This document shows positions 29,882-40,135 of a DNA stretch of 64,000 nt, piece by piece (positions within the stretch are counted from its first letter, which is position 1; each line of letters starts with the position of its first letter). A program made the translations under genes and the position numbers. The notes beneath the pieces were generated by a model. It did not search any database. It saw only the letters and a list, made by a program, of their open reading frames with translations, and was not told where the DNA came from. This DNA comes from Cryptosporidium bovis (taxonomy: Eukaryota; Apicomplexa; Conoidasida; Eucoccidiorida; Cryptosporidiidae): contig VHIT02000016.1 of assembly GCA_009768925.2 (NCBI GenBank), positions 88,232-152,231 of the forward strand, given 5' to 3'.

Positions 29882-30339
29882 GGAAGGAATGTAATTAAGA
29901 TTTCAAAATAACAGTATTAACTTTGGAGAGTCTATAACTCTCTCTTAATAATAAAACCCTATGTTAAACCAAAAATTTTCCGTTATTCCTGGAATAAAAT
30001 TGAATTAATAATATATGTATATTTTGAAATAACTTAATTATTAAATAAATTTTAACATTTAGAATAATTATTTAGAAATAATTACTTGAAATAAAATGCT
30101 CTGTTCTATTCAAATAATCAATAACTTTACGGTCAAAAATTTATTTGGCTTTTTGAAGTAGTATTATGGCTTCTTTTATTAACCACAATCTACCTCTAAT
30201 ACAATGTTACTATCAAGTTATGGATGGAAGTTATTTATTAAGTTCATATTTATCATATAAACGCACCCATAAACAGACAGTAGGTATATATATGTATTAT
30301 GTTAGTTTGTGGTACTAAACGAATTCAACTATTGTGTGA

Positions 30340-30347
30340 TGCATGCA
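30340..30347. promoter_or_regulatory. TGCATGCA palindrome, candidate ApiAP2 site
   Basis: A perfect palindrome about 460 bases upstream of the leftward paralogue and 875 upstream of the rightward one. A second core GCATGC lies at 30758-30763. Binding by a GCATGC-type ApiAP2 factor is inferred from knowledge of the family, not shown here. Confidence 0.4.
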
Positions 30348-30630
30348 TGATTTTTGCATTGTCTCCAGTTTGTGTGCATGAAAGCGGTTTTTTGTTTTTC
30401 TAGCATAATCGTTTTAGTAAAAAAAAAAACATAAGAGGGAAAATAACCGAGTATAATAGAATGTTGAATTTCCTTAATTGAATTAGAAAAGAGAAGAAAA
30501 TCTTAGCCGTTTATGTTTGCTATCATAGTTTTAAAAAAAAGCGGATTGTGAACATTAGTGTCTTTTAGTAATATTTTTTCAAAAGTGCGTCACAAGGTAT
30601 TGTTTCTGAAGTTTGAAAGTGGGACCCAGT

Positions 30631-30635
<5 letters not shown>

Positions 30636-30699
<64 letters not shown>

Positions 30700-30720
30700 T
30701 ATNNTTTTTTTTTTTTTTTT
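30636..30720. repeat. AT-dinucleotide and poly-T microsatellite with a 2-base gap
   Basis: About 45 bases of alternating AT (30636-30680) run into poly-T (30681-30698), a short ATAT, two undetermined bases (30703-30704) and more poly-T up to 30720. The two Ns show the assembly could not resolve the tract, so its true length is unknown and may vary between isolates. Confidence 0.95.
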
Positions 30721-31221
30721 GTATATACCGGCGATAACATTTTAGTCATGTAATTGTGCATGCTCAAGCCGCCTCCCCCACGTTGGGCGCTAAAGTGCAT
30801 CATTACATACGTGTGCTAGATATTAGTAATAGGATTCCGCTAAAAAAGATATCATTATCTGCCGACATTTGTGTGAGCAACTGCACGCATGTCAAGTTGC
30901 AGCTTTCGTATATTTTTATTATTAAGGAGTAAAAACATTGGTCCCAGGTAGTGGACGCTTGAAATAGGAATTACATAAAGAGTTTTTTTGAGGAAAAAAA
31001 AGAATTTGAATAGAAAAACAAATATTTTAGATGCTCATAATTATTAAATAATTTAATTAAAGTGTTTTAATTAGTAACTGGACGGATATAATGCAACATC
31101 ATACATAAATAACGGTGAAAACGAAAACAGTATTGACGACATAATCTGAGAAAAGAACCGAAATAGTGTGGTCATCGTGCTGTTAATAAATTTTGAAAAG
31201 ATCGAGTATTCTTCACATAAG

Positions 31222-33480
31222 ATGTCAGATATTCAGTTTGGTTCCCTGGAGAACAATATTTTATTTGAATACGAGGATATTTCAATGAATTCTGTGACAG
31301 GTTTCAAGAATAGTTTTCAAGATTCAACTCAAGGAAGGCGCAGCAATGCTGAAAATGAGTTTAATAGAGGCACTGCATACGGAAACTTTAAGAGTGGGTC
31401 AATGGACGGTTCATTGGACAGTAGTGTGGTTAGCAGAAATGTAGGTTGTACAAGAAGAGGTGGAAAATTAAAGCCAAGGCATGTACCTGATTTTGTCCTA
31501 ATATCACCTGAAGATGTTAATAAAATTCTCTCCTCTGTGACAACGTCGGAAGAAAGAAAAACAATTATGAACAATTATGAACTTGGAACAGTTGTACTTA
31601 GGAGATTATGCATAAGTGAAAGTAGTGAAATTAAGGCATTCATGGATTCAATTCAAATGAGAACAACTGGAAAAGCTCTAGAGAGTCACGAGAGAAATAT
31701 AATATGTTTAACATTTAAGGGACAACCTAAGAGATGGGTTTTTTGCCCGTGCAGAAGTTGTTTATTTAAAGGAAAGGCACATGACAAATTAATGGGGCAT
31801 TTTAAAATAATGGAACAAGAAACACAGAGTAATGAATTTCATATTTCCAAAAATGTATTTGATTCATATGGGATCTTTATGGCTTCAACAGGGTATTTTG
31901 CAGCAACTTTTTGCCCACAACAAAACTATTCTTCACACAAGGTTTTTGTTGGACCAACAGTTTCGGACTTAAAGGGAAGAATTCACGATCGTTATATTTT
32001 ATATGTAAATGATGCAAAAGTTATACAAATGGCTTGGAGAAGGAAACAAAATTATTCATATGATTGTGAAGAATTACTAAATAGTGCAATGTCAAAGCTG
32101 TTATGCAACAACAATGGAAATATGCAAGTGATGAGTCAAATAAACAAGGGATATTCGGGTCTACTTTCTATACCACTCAAATTGAGGTTCCAAAATGAAG
32201 CTGTAGAGATGCAGTATAGCTCAATTAATGATTCGGGCGAGTTAAATAAAGGGGAATTAATGTCTATACAAAAAAGAAACAAGAAGAAGCTTAAGAGACA
32301 ATTAGAAGAGTGGAATATTGCTAATGCAGGAAAATTTTTGAATAATTCAAACAATTTCCAGAGTATTTGCCAAAATAAAACAATAGCAGGGAATATAAAT
32401 TCGAAGTCGGCCTTTTCATTTTCAAATTCGCCATTAGACAATACATCAAACTCAAGATATTTTAATAATGAAAGTAACTCTTTAACACCAAGATGCACAA
32501 AGCAATGTATTTCAGAGTCAGGACATGAGGTTGATGGTGAAACGCTTACCTCGGCAAGATATAACTGCTTACTGGGTGATGTTTCTACTGCAACAGCAAC
32601 GCCAATAGCAGAAAGTTCGGAGTGTGTCAATAGACAATTCAATTATAATCCAAAAGTACTTGATTGTATGCAACCTATGAATAGCATCAATAAGATGGAA
32701 TGTAAATTAAATGACGGTAACGGGAACATCTATCCAAGCAATTGTAGTTCGCAGGATATCAACTCCTCAATACAAAGGGTGCAGCATAGCTCCGTCTTTT
32801 TAAATATTTCAAGCCAAAATAAATTGACGGCAAACAATATTGGACTGCAAAAAACAGAACAGAACAGTACAAAAGTAGTTAAAAACTGGCTGAACTTGTT
32901 AAATAACGAAAATGACAACCCAAACGTGAGAAGTAAAGAAAATTACATTTACAGTGATTTTTCACAAAACGAAACTTATAGAAACCAGCTGCAACCAAGT
33001 TTGTTGAACGATAATGCGAACTTCACTTTCAATCCACTCGTATTCTCTCCAAATTCGACACCTAACTCGATCTTACAAAGTGGTGCTATTGAAGATGATT
33101 CAATAAATAAAAGTTTTAATAATGGATATTCTTCGAACTCTTCACTATCAATTTACAGGCAAGTATTCTCAGCTAATGATATTACAACTCCGAGCTCCGC
33201 ACTTGAAATTTCATCTCCAATTCGGCAAGTCGCGCATAACTTTATTTCTGGTGGTATAATTCAGGATCAGAACAACCAAATAAATATAATTCAACAGGTG
33301 CAAAACATAGTTGATCCTGGAACGTACGATGTGTTTGGTGACGGAGTTGGAGAGTGTAACACATGCGAAAATTGTTCAATGGATGGGTATTCATATTACT
33401 GCAATTGCTACAAAATTTCGTCAGAGACTACGTCAAATCCTAATGTAATTGATGTTAGCGACACATCCGGAGTTTTCTAA
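31222..33480 (+). CDS. Member B of the unrecognised Cys-containing paralogue family
   Basis: A 752-residue protein paralogous to the one at 27989-29881. The shared domain spans about 82-300: KPRHVP (84-89), EERKTIMNNYELGTVVLRRL, an FKGQPKRWVFCPCRSC block, HDKLMGHFKI, VFDSYGI, and GYFAATFCPQQNY (near 228), then DRYILYVNDA. The order and spacing match member A, while identity outside these blocks is low, so the duplication is old. The remaining 450 residues are rich in Asn, Ser and Gln. Unlike member A, the C-terminus has a Cys cluster (ECNTCENCSMDGYSYYCNC) that may bind metal. The ATG at 31222 is used; the frame is open upstream but only with a GTG. Function is unknown, and a regulatory role is an inference from the low-complexity tails and Cys patterns. 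Confidence 0.75.
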   Translation: MSDIQFGSLENNILFEYEDISMNSVTGFKNSFQDSTQGRRSNAENEFNRGTAYGNFKSGSMDGSLDSSVVSRNVGCTRRGGKLKPRHVPDFVLISPEDVNKILSSVTTSEERKTIMNNYELGTVVLRRLCISESSEIKAFMDSIQMRTTGKALESHERNIICLTFKGQPKRWVFCPCRSCLFKGKAHDKLMGHFKIMEQETQSNEFHISKNVFDSYGIFMASTGYFAATFCPQQNYSSHKVFVGPTVSDLKGRIHDRYILYVNDAKVIQMAWRRKQNYSYDCEELLNSAMSKLLCNNNGNMQVMSQINKGYSGLLSIPLKLRFQNEAVEMQYSSINDSGELNKGELMSIQKRNKKKLKRQLEEWNIANAGKFLNNSNNFQSICQNKTIAGNINSKSAFSFSNSPLDNTSNSRYFNNESNSLTPRCTKQCISESGHEVDGETLTSARYNCLLGDVSTATATPIAESSECVNRQFNYNPKVLDCMQPMNSINKMECKLNDGNGNIYPSNCSSQDINSSIQRVQHSSVFLNISSQNKLTANNIGLQKTEQNSTKVVKNWLNLLNNENDNPNVRSKENYIYSDFSQNETYRNQLQPSLLNDNANFTFNPLVFSPNSTPNSILQSGAIEDDSINKSFNNGYSSNSSLSIYRQVFSANDITTPSSALEISSPIRQVAHNFISGGIIQDQNNQINIIQQVQNIVDPGTYDVFGDGVGECNTCENCSMDGYSYYCNCYKISSETTSNPNVIDVSDTSGVF

Positions 33481-33579
33481 TTGATAATTAATGTGAAATG
33501 TGAAGTAGATACATAGAAATTTGGATTTTAAATTTATATTTGATTTCTTAAAAAGATCCGATAATAGGTTTCCTGTATT

Positions 33580-35073
33580 TTACGGTATTTCTAAATACTT
33601 TACGTCTTCAAAGACGAGTTCATTAATAGGTTTAGGTTTCCACACGGAGTTCTGATAATTAGATGAGCTTTCATTCTTTGCACATCTAACATTACTAGGA
33701 AGTGTCCAAATATCCTTTTGATTGCCTACAATCTCTATTGATCCGCCCTTCTGTAATAAAATATCTGATGCACTGCGTGTCTTCCTTAGTTGAGATGCAT
33801 TCATAAAGTATCTCCCAGCCAATTTACTTGCATTTATCATTGTCAAAACACCCATTGCAAGTGGTAGTTGAACATCCAACATGTCATTGGTACCTGAACC
33901 CAACTTCGGTTCCTCTTCAACCATGACATTATTTATTTCGGGAACCCTTTCATCTACTACTTTCTTAAAAGCTAGTATTTCCCTTATAGACATAATAATT
34001 ACAAATGTTGTCGTTATTGCAATTCCAAGTGCAAATACTATCATCATCAATTTATTAAAACCCTCAAATTCATGAAATTTAGTGAAACCACCAAATGTAC
34101 TAAATAATGTCCAGAAAACATAATATGTAGGTATAATCAAGGTTGCATCACCCATTGAAAGACCCAAATTCAAAAAGTGCATCTGGAGCCATGTAGAAAG
34201 TAAGAATAGTATTACTGCTACATATGGATGTAAATGATACATCCATTCTTTTGGGTGTTGCATTGCAAATTCTGCCCAAACAACAATCTCTTTTATCTCA
34301 AGTACACATTGTGCACCTATCAAACCTGCCAAAAACCCATACATCATGCTTATATATTGGGGATATTTTGGAAGAGAAATGCTTATTTTTGAATGAGTGC
34401 TTGGTTTTGTTAATTGTTGTGGAGATTGTTTAAAATTTTGAACTATCTCCAATGCCTCTTCATCAAGTGACTTTAAAATAGCTCTTCTTGTCTGTATTTC
34501 CTTTTCTTCGTTGTATTTCGCCTCTTCGTTATTAATGATGATTAATACAGCCAAAATGCAAATAAAACAGAATATAATGTATATTAAATAATATGGATCT
34601 GACCACGATTCTATTCCGGTATAGCTCAAATCTTTGGAGTTAGAGGGAAGAACAGAAGCAATTGCACACAAACAAATTCCAACAATAACTCCTATAGTAG
34701 AAACTAATTCAAACATGCCAAAGTGCTCATCAAGTAGGGTTGCTGCTGCAAAGGCATTTGCCACTAAACCGAAGCTGTTCATTGGTGCCAAAATCGAGGC
34801 AGGGGCAAATCCAAGTGCAATAATATGAATAACTGCACCAAAGCCGTAAGATATAACACCCATCCACCATGTAACTTCGTTGTATGCCATACTAGAAGTG
34901 TTAGATCGTGATTTTTCCGGACACTTTTGCTGTTGAAGATGCAACCCCTTCTTCATATAAGCATTTCCAAATGCCATGAAACATGATCCCACAATAGTTA
35001 GGGCAATACCTAAAGTCAAACTTAGTACGGGAAAATTAGTGGAGATAGTTCTAATGTAATTTTCACCGGCCAT
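33580..35073 (-). CDS. NIPA-family (DUF803) Mg2+ transporter-like membrane protein
   Basis: A 497-residue polytopic membrane protein of the NIPA family in the drug/metabolite transporter superfamily, proposed Mg2+ transporters in animals and plants. The N-terminal half shows LGIALTIVGSCFMAFGNAYMKKG, a WWMGVISYGFGAVIHIIALGFAPASILAPMNSFGLVANAF block (given by position, residues about 70-110) and LVSTIGVIVGICLCAIAS. After a charged loop (about 185-240), further helices include LSMGDATLIIPTYYVFWTLFS and MMIVFALGIAITTTFVIIM. About nine membrane helices are seen. A 120-residue cytosolic C-terminal tail follows the last one. The AP-x-S-I-x-AP-M-x-S motif of NIPA proteins is intact. The transported ion is not shown by the sequence. 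The gene is convergent with paralogue B, 99 bp apart. Confidence 0.88.
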   Translation of the reverse strand: MAGENYIRTISTNFPVLSLTLGIALTIVGSCFMAFGNAYMKKGLHLQQQKCPEKSRSNTSSMAYNEVTWWMGVISYGFGAVIHIIALGFAPASILAPMNSFGLVANAFAAATLLDEHFGMFELVSTIGVIVGICLCAIASVLPSNSKDLSYTGIESWSDPYYLIYIIFCFICILAVLIIINNEEAKYNEEKEIQTRRAILKSLDEEALEIVQNFKQSPQQLTKPSTHSKISISLPKYPQYISMMYGFLAGLIGAQCVLEIKEIVVWAEFAMQHPKEWMYHLHPYVAVILFLLSTWLQMHFLNLGLSMGDATLIIPTYYVFWTLFSTFGGFTKFHEFEGFNKLMMIVFALGIAITTTFVIIMSIREILAFKKVVDERVPEINNVMVEEEPKLGSGTNDMLDVQLPLAMGVLTMINASKLAGRYFMNASQLRKTRSASDILLQKGGSIEIVGNQKDIWTLPSNVRCAKNESSSNYQNSVWKPKPINELVFEDVKYLEIP

Positions 35074-35207
35074 TTGGAGGGATAAAACAATTGATTAGAA
35101 TGGGAGATATATATTTATAGGTAAATATTAAAGGGTATATTATTCTCAAATGGGCAGTGTGTAAATATGCCTACTAGACACGACGTAGGTCATACAGATT
35201 TTGAATA

Positions 35208-36631
35208 TTACATTTGACGATAATTAGTCTTTAGTGTGATATAGCTAACTTTATTGTTAGAATGATACTCTGTATGAGTGTCAGCAACCCTTTTAATGAT
35301 TTCCTGTATTTCCTCGAAATATTTGTTCTTTTTCCTTACTTTCATTGCATCTAAAAATGGTTTGATTTGCATCCTACCACCCGCTAGTGTTAGTCTCCTT
35401 ACAACTTCATCTTCAAGAGATCTAACACTTCCGTTTATTGAGGAAGATAAGATGGTTGGGGATTTATTCTCTTTAATTCTAATGTCTGAATTGGACTTTT
35501 CCTGTGAAGAGCTGGTTTCAGCTACATTTTGTATAGAACTACTAATGTTACTTCTACTTTCAAGCTCGTCATCGATATCATCTGAATAAATATTTAATTC
35601 TTCGTCCGCCTCCATATCCTGTTGATTAGCTATCATGTTTTTGAGGCTTTGACCATATTCCGTTAAAATTTCATCAGGGTCTTCCTCATCTTCAGAATTC
35701 AAATTACCGTTAATTAATATGGGATTGTGGTCGTCTTCATAGCTTTGATCAATTTCACTTTTTTCAATATACTCCTCATCGTCACTCATTTTACCGTCCC
35801 TGTCGTAGTCCCAATCTTCATTATCTTTTAGGGTTGTTAATGAAAGTGCGGATTCTACAAATGGTGAGTCATCTTGTGATTTTTCTTTACTGTACAGCGC
35901 AGAAATCTTCCTCTTCTTTTCTTGTTGCCTTAGTCCAAGGTATTTATCATATATATCGTCAAATTTATCATTTATTTCTAGTTTATAAGTGCTTTCATTT
36001 GCGCTGTTTTGTGGGTTATTCACGTTTATTACAGGGGTTACAGAGTCTTCTTCCTTTTCAACTTTTGTTTTCGAATTATTTGATGATTCTAAAATACGTG
36101 CAGTAATAACTGCTTCCCTTACGATGTGATCACGTTTAATATTTTCTGCAATATCAGAGTTGCCCTCGTTTTTACTCTTTATATTTGGTTCGAACACAAA
36201 CAAACCGTTCAATACCTTAGCTTCATAAAAATTGCCTCTGTCAATAACAGCCAAATAATTTGAGTTGCTTAGAGGAATAGGGTTCCCGATACAATGCCTT
36301 GAGTTGCTATCCCTAATTTGAACACTAATTTTATTGAGAATACAGTTATTATTTCCAGAATTTGAATGTTCAAGTTTTTTATCAGAAATCTCAGAACCCT
36401 AAAATGAATTAGGAAAATAGTCTAAAAATTACTCTAACTTACTTCTTTTTGTGGTAAGTAATCTATGAACAGAACCCCAGACATATTTTGGGTATGTGTT
36501 GGAACACTAAATCTCCCAAAAAAACATTTACTCGAGATATCTGCACTCAATAGTATTGGTTTTTCAGACTTAAGTTCAATCTCATCAAAACATTCATAAA
36601 GTTCGTCTGGAGAGCTCTTAGAAGCTGCCAT
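35208..36631 (-). CDS. TFIIF alpha subunit (RAP74), 2 exons
   Basis: General transcription factor IIF alpha subunit, which with TFIIF beta stabilises the RNA polymerase II preinitiation complex. Exons 36443-36631 and 35208-36398 (44-nt intron) give 459 residues. The N-terminal part carries the dimerisation region, with SGVLFIDYLPQKE at the exon junction and YLAVIDRGNFYEAKVLNGLFVFEP. The middle is acidic, with the RAP74-like piece NEDWDYDRDGKMSDDEE and then several Asp/Glu-rich runs. The C-terminal winged helix reads EVVRRLTLAGGRMQIKPFLDAM, then KNKYFEEIQEIIKRV, equivalent to the FCP1/TFIIB-binding domain. Conservation at the N-terminus is low, so the call rests mainly on the acidic block plus C-terminal domain. 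The start is the first ATG in exon 1. Confidence 0.82.
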
Positions 36632-36713
36632 TTTAAGTGTGTTAGAGGTCAAATCGAAAAGGAGAAAAGAAAAAAAGGAAAATGGCGGTAAACTATATAA
36701 GATATAATAATTA

Positions 36714-37373
36714 TTATGAAACAAGAGAATCAAAGTCAAAATTCTCGTCCAACCTACGACCTTTGTTCCCTAGAACACTCTTATTAATTTTTACACTAGA
36801 AAATTTGTGAATTGAGATTTGTGCCGGACTAGTCTTGGGATCCTGATTTTTACTTGCCCCTGCTAAACGTGATTCATCGTTTTTTTCTGTGCTATGTGTG
36901 ATATTGCAAGGAACTTCAGGTAAAGTTTTGATATTATGTTTGCTTAAAATTGATCTCTCAACGTTCAAAATTTCTGTATCTAACAAATGCTTGTACCTTG
37001 CACCATGAACTGAGTTTGCATATTCACGTGTTTTGGGGCAGAAGCCCGTACCAAAAAACTGCTTAAAAAAATTTTTAGCACGAGAATTTCCACCGATTTC
37101 AATCCTCGCTAACTGCAATAAAGTAAATTTGTCAAGGTCTGCAGATCTAACAAAACTGATATGAACGCCCATCTTTCTATGATCTGAAGAACAGTTGAGA
37201 CAAATAAAGATTGCAAAGGAAAGTGAAAGCCATGTAGGGTTTCTACTTTCACAATCGAAACAAAATCTGTTATCAGATATACTCTTTACATTATTAAAAA
37301 AATCATCTCTGAATCTATCAGAAACGAAGCCTCTTTCATCAATATTGTCCTCATTAATATCAGAAATTATCAT
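36714..37373 (-). CDS. Arf GTPase-activating protein (ArfGAP)
   Basis: A 219-residue GTPase-activating protein for Arf, acting in COPI coat release at the Golgi. The ArfGAP zinc finger C-x2-C-x16-C-x2-C is formed by Cys 38, 41, 58 and 61. The catalytic arginine finger is Arg66 in the stretch SSDHRKMGVHISFVRSADLDKF. The domain continues with LARIEIGGNSRAKNFFKQ and the Y-x-x-R/K pattern in GARYKHLL. The short tail with KINKSVLGNKGRRLDENFDFDSL resembles the end of ARFGAP2/3-type proteins (Glo3), but no BoCCS domain is evident. The gene lies 82 bp upstream of TFIIF alpha in the same direction. The start at 37373 is the first ATG. Confidence 0.93.
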   Translation of the reverse strand: MIISDINEDNIDERGFVSDRFRDDFFNNVKSISDNRFCFDCESRNPTWLSLSFAIFICLNCSSDHRKMGVHISFVRSADLDKFTLLQLARIEIGGNSRAKNFFKQFFGTGFCPKTREYANSVHGARYKHLLDTEILNVERSILSKHNIKTLPEVPCNITHSTEKNDESRLAGASKNQDPKTSPAQISIHKFSSVKINKSVLGNKGRRLDENFDFDSLVS

Positions 37374-37414
37374 TATTAATAATAAAAATTTATTTGTTTC
37401 TGCGCCAACTGAAT

Positions 37415-39311
37415 TTATTTTGAGTATTTCTGGTTTGTGATTCTTCTCATTATATTTTTCAAATTTTCCCAGGCAGATTGGTTTCTAATAAACTGTGGGT
37501 TTTTAAGACAGCATGTGTGGATTGCCGTTATATAAACTTGGAACACATTCATCTCTTTTTGTTTACACAAGTACATCATTTTCATTCTTAATGAAACACT
37601 GTAAAATTCATGTTTTGTTTGAATAAAATTGTATGTTAACACTCCCTTAGATCTTTGAAGGTATGTTGCGTAACGACCAATTGTCACTACCCAAGACATT
37701 GCTGATTGTAAAGATGTTGCAATAAAATCGATACAAACTGAATCATATCCATCTTGAACTCTAACACTAAAAAAAAGCCAAGGAGTGTCTATAGTTGCAA
37801 TGTTTACATCTGATTCTTCAACCTTTGATCTTTTAAATATTTCATGAAAAAAACTTTTTGGTTGTTCCAATCTACGAAAAGAATTGGAGTTGTTTCCATA
37901 ATCTACCCCTATTATCTTTTCAATTGGAATATTTCTTATTGTATTATTGGACGTAGTATATTCTAGATTTGTACCCAAAAGTCTACAGTAGCATTTCACG
38001 ATATTTGTGTGGCTGCCTTGGTATTTATATAATATTGAACCTGTTTTGACCTCAAATGTTAAACTTGGTTCTAATGCACTCCCAAAACATCCAACACTGT
38101 TAAATAGTGACTTCTTGCACTTCAAAATATCTTCTTTTGCTTTCATTAAATTACTTTTTAAATTGTTAACCAGGTCATCTGACTTTTGTATCCTTTGGTT
38201 TTCGCTCGTAATGATATCATTCTTAAAATGTGAAATTGTGCTTGAGAATTTTTGTATGTTATTTTCGATCCCAACAATATCCGTACGAATGTTTGATATT
38301 TCTACTGTAATGTCGCTCGTTATTTTAGACAAATCCTTAGTTATTTCTGCTATAACTTCGTTCCTCTTTATTAATAATGTTTCCAGGTAAACTGCCATTT
38401 TATCAACCATTTCCTTCGAGTGTGCAAGTGGTTCATATATTTTTAATTCTCTTTTCATACGATCCCTTTCCTTTATTAGTTCGTTATTGTTTTTTACCAA
38501 TGCAGCGAATTTATCTTCAATATTTGTCTTGTCTTTTGTAATTTCGCTTATGCATTCACTTTTATCTTTATTTTCTTTAGAAATGAGTTCAAATTTTCTT
38601 TCAAGTTCCTAAAGTAAGATTAGAAATGAATATATATAAAACAATAAAACGTACCTCATATTCCTTTTTTTTAGATTCAAGTTCATCTTTTACATTAGAA
38701 AACTCAACGTTCCTTTTTCCTAAAATAATTTGAAATTGCTTTTGCGTTTGGTATAGCTCCTCTTGTGCTTTATTTCCTACTGCCAACAAACTTTGAGTCC
38801 CATTATGAAGTTCTTGTAGTTTTTGGTATTCTATTATCTTATTTTTTAATCCTTCTCTAAATGATTCTTTCTGTTCAATCGCTTCTTCAAAACGCAAAAC
38901 TAATTGGTTGTATCTCCTTTTTAATTCGTTACAAGAGTCCTCAATATTTTGCTTTTCAATTAACGCAATCGTATATTGATCTTCTAGTGAATTCTGTTTT
39001 TTATTTTTTGTGTTAGGTAAGTTGAACCCCTCCTTAAAATCATTGTTGATTCTATTTCCCATATTGTTTTGCACATTTGGAGCTTTATAAAGGGAGGGGG
39101 TGATTTGTTGTTTATTGTTAAATGGATTATTATATTGGAATCTATTCAATTTCTTATTGTCTGTATTAAGGTTTGCAACCATGTTTGTTAGATTTTCATT
39201 CCACTCTTTAATTTTTTCTTTCTCATTTTTTAACTTTTGTACTTTATTTGAAGTGTTATCCATATTTTTTGTATTATTCCCAAAGACATTATACTGCAAC
39301 CTCGGGGTCAT
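37415..39311 (-). CDS. Coiled-coil protein with a PH-like C-terminal domain, 2 exons
   Basis: Exons 38655-39311 and 37415-38608 (46-nt intron) give 616 residues. Residues about 1-370 are mostly coiled coil, rich in Lys, Glu, Asn and Gln, for example KLKNEKEKIKEWNENL and ELKRRYNQLVLRFEEA. The region about 390-560 is globular, with alternating strands such as KTGSILYKYQGSHTNIVKCY and a helix SLQSAMSWVVTIGRYATYL, which suggests a PH-like fold used for membrane or protein contact. I do not recognise a named family. It could be a scaffold of the pellicle, centrosome or vesicle tethering, but the sequence does not decide. It is transcribed divergently from the CCCH gene across 233 bp holding a TTGGGCGCCAA site. 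Confidence 0.75.
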
Positions 39312-39415
39312 ATATCAAAGGTAGTTACACAATTTTTGTCCTCAACAGAGCCTTCTGCTGCTTTATAATAAGTCTATTGAAAATCTAAAAATGACGCTTT
39401 CTGCATCTCCACATA

Positions 39416-39426
39416 TTGGGCGCCAA
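39416..39426. promoter_or_regulatory. TTGGGCGCCAA palindromic element, E2F/DP-like
   Basis: This near-palindrome lies in the middle of a 233-bp divergent gap, 105 bases from the leftward start and 119 from the rightward. It contains both orientations of the TTGGCGC-type half-site that recurs in gaps of this window. E2F/DP-type winged-helix proteins are reported for Cryptosporidium, which supports but does not prove the reading. Confidence 0.4.
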
Positions 39427-39544
39427 TTTTAATATTATATCTGGATGAAAAGTCAGGAGGGTCTTTTATTTAAAACAATTCATCGTAGAAAGTATCCCAG
39501 AAATTGTATTTTTCAATAGGTTTATATGTAGTTTTACATAAGTA

Positions 39545-40135
39545 ATGGCTTTGAGGCTGTCTAAAGTAAATAAGTCAAAAACTTCTAAAAAAAATGAGGG
39601 GAAAAAAAAGTTTTATCCAAATTCAACCATGAATAACTCAAATAAATACCAATTATGTACATTTTTTATTAAAGGAAGATGTAAAAATGGTAACTTTTGC
39701 CAATTTCAGCACTCTACTATTCCTATTACAAAAAAAAAACTTTGTTGGTACTTCATTTCTGGGAAGTGCTCAAAAAATTTTGATTGCCAATATAGCCACG
39801 AGATATCAAAATTTCCATGTAGGTATCTGAATACTGTAGGATTTTGCAGGAATTTGAAGAATTGCCGTTTTAGTCATACACTAATCAATACCGATGAGGA
39901 AAGAGAACAATTTGTTAGAGACAACAAAGACTATTTAATGCTTCCACACGAAAAAGGTGGTCCAAATGAATTAGACCCTAATCACATGTGGTGGAAACCT
40001 ATCCTAGAGAATGTTATAAAAGAACAAGAAAATATTGACGCACAAAATTTATTATTAAAGAATTTATATAATGAGTCTGAATCTGCAATACCTAAAGAAA
40101 TTTGCAGTGTTTTATCATTAGTAAGGAGGAAATAG
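39545..40135 (+). CDS. Triple CCCH zinc-finger protein
   Basis: A 196-residue protein with three consecutive CCCH fingers: CTFFIKGRCKNGNFCQFQH, then CWYFISGKCSKNFDCQYSH, then CRYLNTVGFCRNLKNCRFSH, spacing C-x7-8-C-x5-C-x3-H. Such fingers bind single-stranded RNA. The arrangement, with short linkers and a basic N-terminus (RLSKVNKSKTSKKNEGKKKF), recalls ZC3H3 and CPSF30/Yth1 proteins, but the flanking sequence does not match either well enough to name it. An acidic helical tail with DPNHMWWKPILE follows the fingers. A nuclear RNA-processing role is inferred. The ATG at 39545 is the first in frame. Confidence 0.85.
   Translation: MALRLSKVNKSKTSKKNEGKKKFYPNSTMNNSNKYQLCTFFIKGRCKNGNFCQFQHSTIPITKKKLCWYFISGKCSKNFDCQYSHEISKFPCRYLNTVGFCRNLKNCRFSHTLINTDEEREQFVRDNKDYLMLPHEKGGPNELDPNHMWWKPILENVIKEQENIDAQNLLLKNLYNESESAIPKEICSVLSLVRRK

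Larger units (their letters stand above)
29882..31221. promoter_or_regulatory. Long divergent intergenic region between the two paralogues
   Basis: At 1340 bp this is by far the longest gene-free stretch. It separates the starts of two paralogous genes and so should hold both promoters and long 5' leaders. It contains a palindromic TGCATGCA at 30340-30347, GTGCATGC at 30756-30763, related GTGCATGA (30371-30378) and CGCATGT copies (about 30886), a TTGGGCGCT site near 30783, a TA/poly-T microsatellite and a 2-base assembly gap. TGCATGCA-type sites are known targets of ApiAP2 regulators in apicomplexans. No open frame is credible here. Confidence 0.6.

Noticed and set aside
30579-30803. Minus-strand frame through the AT/poly-T tract
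   Set aside because: It crosses undetermined bases and consists largely of simple repeat, giving Tyr/Ile and Lys runs only.
31168-31221. GTG-initiated extension of paralogue B
   Set aside because: No ATG is present and the extra residues are unrelated to member A; the ATG at 31222 is sufficient.
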